NCBI GenBank assembly: GCA_050289385.1
Contig: JBNKFQ010000041.1
Coordinates: 1-9,915 of the forward strand
DNA length: 9,915 nt
DNA from: JBNKFQ01 sp050289385
Lineage (GTDB): Bacteria; Pseudomonadota; Gammaproteobacteria; Pseudomonadales; Porticoccaceae
Direction of reading: 5' to 3'
Under the pieces are notes generated by a model. That model was not told the DNA's origin and made no database searches. It worked only from the letters and a program-made list of their open reading frames with translations. Made by a program: the position numbers and the translations under genes. Of this stretch, positions 6,275-9,915 are shown piece after piece. Position 1 is the first letter of the stretch; every line of letters begins with the position of its first letter.

Positions 6275-8983
6275 TTAAAAATTGTAGGAAAAGTTCATAC
6301 CAACGGTACGCGGCCGCAAACGGAAGGCTTCGGGGCCGCCCTTGCTCCACCCATTGCTTACCCAGGTAATCTCATCAGAGTTGGTAAGATTCCTGACAAA
6401 CAGGTTAATATTCATGGCGCCCATATTAACACCGCCCTTCAGGTTGATCTGGCTGTAGCCGCCCGCCGAAGGGAGCCCGGGGGCCTGCTGGGTTTTGAGA
6501 TAGACGTCATAGGACCCCACGTAGGAGAAATCGGCCCGCACAAATGAGTCATAGCCGGAAACTGTAAAATCATACTCTAGCCCGGCGCTGAAATTGATAT
6601 CCGCCGAGTTCGGCAGATCATCGCCTTTCTTGCCCAACACTTCCTGATCTTTGGCGAGTTTGGTGTCATTCCAGGAGGTGGCCAGATCCAGCGAGAAGCT
6701 GTCTGACAGCAGGAAATGAGATTCCAGTTCAATGCCGTCAGAAGTGGATTCTCCCGCATTGATCGTGGTGTTCGCTCCAATATCCGGGTTGTTCACTTCA
6801 ACCACTCGCACCGATACAGGCAATCCCGCCCAGCTGATGTGGTAAATCGAAGCGGTGAGATCGATACGTCCATCCGCAAACGAGCTTTTGAAACCCAACT
6901 CGATGTTCTCAAGTGTATCCGGGTCGGTCTGGCCACGAATTGGAATTTTGACTCCATCTAATGCGGTATAGAACCCGGTGCCTTCAGGGTCGAATTTATT
7001 GGGGTCAAGAAACGGCAGGGCTTGGCCCGGCCGGAACCCTTCCGCCCACTGGAAATACACCAGCGAATCGTCAGTCGGCTTCCAACTCAGATTGGCTTTA
7101 TAGATTTCACCTTTATTTTCCCCAGTGATATCCGACCAGATGTGTTCCACTGTATCGGTATGCCACCAGAACCCTGCCGTAGTCTGATAATTTGATTGAT
7201 TGTATTCATAATGGCGCGCACCGAAGGTGGCGGTCAGGTTTTCGAGAACATCCCATGAGACTTCCCCAAAAGCTGCCTTTTGTTCAAGCGTATCGTCCCA
7301 ATGGGGGAGGATCCAGTACATTTCGGACCAATCATGGTTTTCGGGCGAGATGCTAATGTCGTTAGCCGCCGCCGTGGCCACAAAGTTGGGTATCTGGTCG
7401 GGATCACCACCAAAGGCTTCTCCCCCCACGGTTTTATTGTCGATATCCTCGTAGTAAACGCCGGCCAACACCTGGAACGGCCCATCAAAGTTCGATGCGA
7501 ATCGCACTTCCTGGAAAAATCGATCCGTGCTTCTGTCATCAAAAGTAAAATACACGCCCAAATGCGGGAGGTCTTTCGTGGAGTCTGAACGATTCCAGGC
7601 GTCCCGCTTTAACCAGGACGATGCGCTGTGCAAGCTACCCCAGCCCAGGTCATAATCCAGGGTAAGCGCATAGGTATTCAACTCGTTATAAAAACCCTCA
7701 GCGCCGATATCGGGGCCATTACCCCCGTTTACCAGATCGGGGCCATCCAGCAGATTACTGTTCGGAGATGGTGCCACCCGTGTCTGCTGGAACTTGCCGG
7801 GCAGGTTGAGGTCCACATCGGGCCAGCCGCTCCCTTCCGCTTTTTGCATGGTGTAATTCAGGTTGACAGACAGGTTTTCAGTGGGTTGCCACAGCGCCGA
7901 AAAACGGGCGCCAGTGGTCTTTATCGCTCCCCTGTCGTTTTGATCGCGCACGTCCGCGCCCCACGCTTTGGCGGTATCGCCAAATGTATCCCGGGTATTC
8001 ACCGAAATGGCCGGATTCCACGGGCCCGTGTAACTGGAGGCAATATTGTCAACGTAACCGCTGTCGTCAAAGCGGTAGACAACCCCTCGCACCGCCAATT
8101 TGTCTTCCACCAACGGCAGATTGAATACGCCTCTGAGTTCAGTGTTATCGCTACCGCCTTTGTCGGTTAAAGAATAGCCTGCCAACACCTTGCCTTCCGT
8201 TTCTTGCAGGTTCGGGCTGGCGGGCAGAATACGCACCGTGCCACCCATGGAGCCAGAACCGAACAGGGTACCCTGTGGCCCCCGCAGAACCTCCACTCGC
8301 TCGATATCCACCATTTTCAAGTCGAAGGTTCCGGAACCCCAAGTGGTCCCCATTCCACCGGAAACTGTCGTTTCACCGAAATAGACGCCCACGGCCTCAT
8401 CGCCATGGTTCACTGAAATACCGCGCACCACGATGGTGTTGCCGGTGCCGCCACGCTCCTGCATGGTCACACCGGGGATGGTGCTCATATAATCCTCCAT
8501 CTGCACCAGACCGCGCTTGTCAATAAGATTACTGTTCAGTGCAGAAATGGACAGCGCAGTATCTTGCAAACTGGTTGCACGTTTTGTAGCGGTAACTATA
8601 ATTTCTTCAATTTGTGCTTTCTGCTTGCTGTCGTACTCCCTGTCATCACCACTGTTGGAACCCTCCTTGACAACAACCATATCTTCCGACGCAAATTCAT
8701 AAATCAAGCCGGTGTTTTGCAGCATGACGTCCAGTGCTTCGGTCAGTGTGTACTGCCCTTTTATTCCTGCCACCTGAATACTTTTCCCCATGCTTTGGGG
8801 AACCATTATTTGCACGCCGGAATTTCGCGACAACTTCATCAATGCAGCGCCCGCGGTTTGGCTTTCTATGTCAATTTGAAACTTTGACGCGTCAGCAGAT
8901 ACCCCTCCGGCGACGGACAAGGCTATCGCAGACGCAATACCTGACATCAGCCCCGCACTTCGTTTTTTAAATGTACTGGTCAT
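6275..8983 (-). CDS. TonB-dependent transducer receptor with N-terminal STN signalling domain (receptor 2)
   Basis: This 902-residue receptor is paralogous to receptor 1 along its whole length. The ATG at 8981-8983 is chosen because GAGG lies nine bases upstream and a signal peptide follows (residues 1-30, ending GGVSA). A longer in-frame reading from GTG at 9070 would begin inside the promoter's GGTAGGGT box. The STN domain is at ~36-106, the TonB box EEIIVTA at 126-132, and the plug carries VDIERVEVLRGPQGTLFG and SMGGTVRI. The barrel ends LRPRTVGMNFSYNF. Conserved blocks shared with receptor 1 include SLQDTA, KRGLVQM, ADGRI/ADNRI-type strands and the LFVRNLTN C-terminal region. Extracellular loop segments differ in length and sequence, which would suit a different or variant ligand. 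It sits between fecR2 and its own terminator. The ligand is unknown. Confidence 0.95.
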   Translation of the reverse strand: MTSTFKKRSAGLMSGIASAIALSVAGGVSADASKFQIDIESQTAGAALMKLSRNSGVQIMVPQSMGKSIQVAGIKGQYTLTEALDVMLQNTGLIYEFASEDMVVVKEGSNSGDDREYDSKQKAQIEEIIVTATKRATSLQDTALSISALNSNLIDKRGLVQMEDYMSTIPGVTMQERGGTGNTIVVRGISVNHGDEAVGVYFGETTVSGGMGTTWGSGTFDLKMVDIERVEVLRGPQGTLFGSGSMGGTVRILPASPNLQETEGKVLAGYSLTDKGGSDNTELRGVFNLPLVEDKLAVRGVVYRFDDSGYVDNIASSYTGPWNPAISVNTRDTFGDTAKAWGADVRDQNDRGAIKTTGARFSALWQPTENLSVNLNYTMQKAEGSGWPDVDLNLPGKFQQTRVAPSPNSNLLDGPDLVNGGNGPDIGAEGFYNELNTYALTLDYDLGWGSLHSASSWLKRDAWNRSDSTKDLPHLGVYFTFDDRSTDRFFQEVRFASNFDGPFQVLAGVYYEDIDNKTVGGEAFGGDPDQIPNFVATAAANDISISPENHDWSEMYWILPHWDDTLEQKAAFGEVSWDVLENLTATFGARHYEYNQSNYQTTAGFWWHTDTVEHIWSDITGENKGEIYKANLSWKPTDDSLVYFQWAEGFRPGQALPFLDPNKFDPEGTGFYTALDGVKIPIRGQTDPDTLENIELGFKSSFADGRIDLTASIYHISWAGLPVSVRVVEVNNPDIGANTTINAGESTSDGIELESHFLLSDSFSLDLATSWNDTKLAKDQEVLGKKGDDLPNSADINFSAGLEYDFTVSGYDSFVRADFSYVGSYDVYLKTQQAPGLPSAGGYSQINLKGGVNMGAMNINLFVRNLTNSDEITWVSNGWSKGGPEAFRLRPRTVGMNFSYNF

Positions 8984-9018
8984 ATTTATTAACCTCTTGG
9001 ATTTTACTTCCCGTATTA

Positions 9019-9043
9019 AATGGGTTTCTCTCAGCAACCCATT
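9019..9043 (-). other. Hairpin in the 5' leader of receptor 2
   Basis: On the minus strand AATGGGTT (9043-9036) and AACCCATT (9026-9019) form a perfect eight-base stem with a nine-base loop. It starts two bases after GTGTAC, the same relative position as the receptor 1 leader hairpin although the sequences differ. A role in 5'-end mRNA stability is possible, but the exact transcript start decides whether the full arm is present. Confidence 0.45.
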
Positions 9044-9045
9044 CA

Positions 9046-9076
9046 GTACACGCAGCACTCTGCAAAACACCCTACC
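9046..9076 (-). promoter_or_regulatory. ECF-type promoter of receptor 2: GGTAGGGT-N17-GTGTAC
   Basis: GGTAGGGT at 9076-9069 and GTGTAC at 9051-9046 on the minus strand, with a 17-base spacer, match the other two promoters exactly. The predicted start is about 55-60 bases before the receptor ATG, as for receptor 1. AACTAAAAA lies just upstream here and CGAACTAAAAATC upstream of receptor 1, a further shared A-rich patch. Confidence 0.75.
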
Positions 9077-9101
9077 ACTTTTTTAGTTGAGAATTTGGAT
9101 C

Positions 9102-9157
9102 AGGGAATAGTGAATTAAAAAAACAACCATTTCCTTGTCTTAATTCCCTATTCCCTA
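9102..9157 (-). repeat. Tandem heptamers at the fecR2 stop codon with an inverted partner
   Basis: The minus strand reads TAGGGAATAGGGAATTA from the stop codon (9157-9141), two heptamer units of the AGGGAAT type. AGGGAATAG (9156-9148) has its exact reverse complement CTATTCCCT at 9110-9102, so a hairpin with a 37-base loop can form. A related AGTAGGGAAGTGAATTC run precedes the stop inside the gene. The arrangement parallels the fecR1 repeat, but the heptamer is different. Confidence 0.55.
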
Positions 9158-9915
9158 TTTCGAATTCACTTCCCTACTCTTAATTACCGTTCTGTCGAAA
9201 TACCTGACCACTTTGACAGGCAGCATTTTTTCCAGACCGGAAAGCGCCATATCGGCATTATCGACACGCACAGACGCGTAAACCTTGAGGTTCATAACCG
9301 AGGCATCTTCAATCAGAATTTTTTTGCCGGAATAACGATTTAATTCTTGCACAACCTTGTAGAGGGGTTCCTCTTCAAACTGAATCAAACCAGTGCGCCA
9401 ACTGTACTTGCGATCCAGACCAGTCGGTGTGTAGGCAAGCAAATCCTGGGTACTTTCGTTGTACTCCACCACGGTACCGGCGCCCACCCGTCGTTGGTCC
9501 GGCGAATGCAATTTGAGTACTTCTCCCTCTGGTGTAGATAATTTAATGGCGTTGATTGAAGCTGGTTCTTCACGACGATGTACCGATACCATGCCACTGG
9601 CAACAGCAAGAGTGAATTTTTCCGGCGACCGGAAAATATTGAATTCGGTACCCAACACGGTCACCAGGCGACCACCGAGGTCGACAGTAAAGGGACGTTG
9701 AGGGTCAGCACTAACAGAAAACCAGGCTTCACCCCGCTCTAGCCGAATAAGACGAGTCGAATCATTAAAGTCCACCAACAACTGCGTACCGGTATTTAGT
9801 GTGATAACGCTGCCATCTTCCAGATTTACCGTTTTTTGTTCACCTACCCGGGTTACATAGCGCGCCACCGAGTTTTCAAGCGGCACCCACTCACGGGCAA
9901 AAAAGCGATCGACCC
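9155..9915 (-). CDS. FecR-like signal-transducing regulator (FecR2), N-terminal part outside window
   Basis: The frame is open to the right edge, so this is the last 252 codons of a longer gene; a GTG at 9886 is internal, not the start. The visible part is periplasmic: the FecR domain with RVGEQKTVNLEDGSVITLNT, LERGEAWFSV and VLGTEFNIF, then a C-terminal STN-like region with YSWRTGLIQFEEEPLYKV and ELNRYSGKKILIED. These line up segment by segment with FecR1. The cytoplasmic sigma-binding region and membrane helix must lie upstream, and a partner sigma gene may precede them. It ends 171 bases before receptor 2, its likely partner. Compared with FecR1 it carries a short extra C-terminal tail (SREVNSK), encoded by sequence resembling the heptamer repeats that follow the stop. 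Confidence 0.92.
   Translation of the reverse strand, partial: VDRFFAREWVPLENSVARYVTRVGEQKTVNLEDGSVITLNTGTQLLVDFNDSTRLIRLERGEAWFSVSADPQRPFTVDLGGRLVTVLGTEFNIFRSPEKFTLAVASGMVSVHRREEPASINAIKLSTPEGEVLKLHSPDQRRVGAGTVVEYNESTQDLLAYTPTGLDRKYSWRTGLIQFEEEPLYKVVQELNRYSGKKILIEDASVMNLKVYASVRVDNADMALSGLEKMLPVKVVRYFDRTVIKSREVNSK

Noticed and set aside
8984..9070. N-terminal extension of receptor 2 starting at GTG 9070
   Set aside because: It would start inside the GGTAGGGT promoter box and place 29 residues before a normal signal peptide; the ATG at 8983 has a good ribosome binding site.

Overview
The window reads as Gram-negative chromosomal DNA, most likely from a gammaproteobacterium with many TonB-dependent receptors. 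This rests on outer-membrane receptors with signal peptides and a C-terminal phenylalanine, FecI/FecR-type regulators, a dispersed GTAGCCCGGGT-type palindrome and heptanucleotide intergenic repeats. The genus cannot be fixed from the sequence alone. Every convincing gene lies on the minus strand, so the biological order runs from high to low coordinates.

Layout in transcription order. (1) An anti-sigma/signal-transducing FecR-like protein (9915-9155), cut by the window edge. (2) A TonB-dependent transducer receptor (8983-6275) with a strong hairpin terminator (6262-6234). (3) A 517-base gap holding a coding-like fragment (6230-6024), a palindromic repeat cluster (6014-5883) and a promoter (5804-5774). 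(4) A FecI-like ECF sigma factor (5757-5146), four bases before (5) a second FecR-like protein (5141-4074). (6) A second transducer receptor (3817-1127) with its own terminator (1098-1069). (7) A 566-base gap with a duplicated leader and a fossil signal-peptide ORF. (8) A secreted serine beta-lactamase-family hydrolase (560-1), cut by the left edge.

The genes form two paralogous cell-surface signalling modules in tandem, each FecR followed by a receptor; a sigma gene is visible only for the second. In this family, ligand binding at the receptor is passed through its periplasmic STN domain to FecR and from FecR to the sigma factor, which then transcribes the receptor. The ligand is not identifiable here.

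The most informative observation is a bipartite element, GGTAGGGT-N17-GTGTAC, with identical halves and identical spacing upstream of the sigma-fecR operon and of both receptor genes. A fourth GGTAGGGT with a weaker second half precedes the serine hydrolase. This looks like the recognition sequence of the encoded sigma factor or a close paralogue, and it ties the locus into one candidate regulon. Both fecR stop codons are also followed directly by tandem heptamers with an inverted partner downstream. No CRISPR array, tRNA, rRNA or intact insertion sequence was seen.
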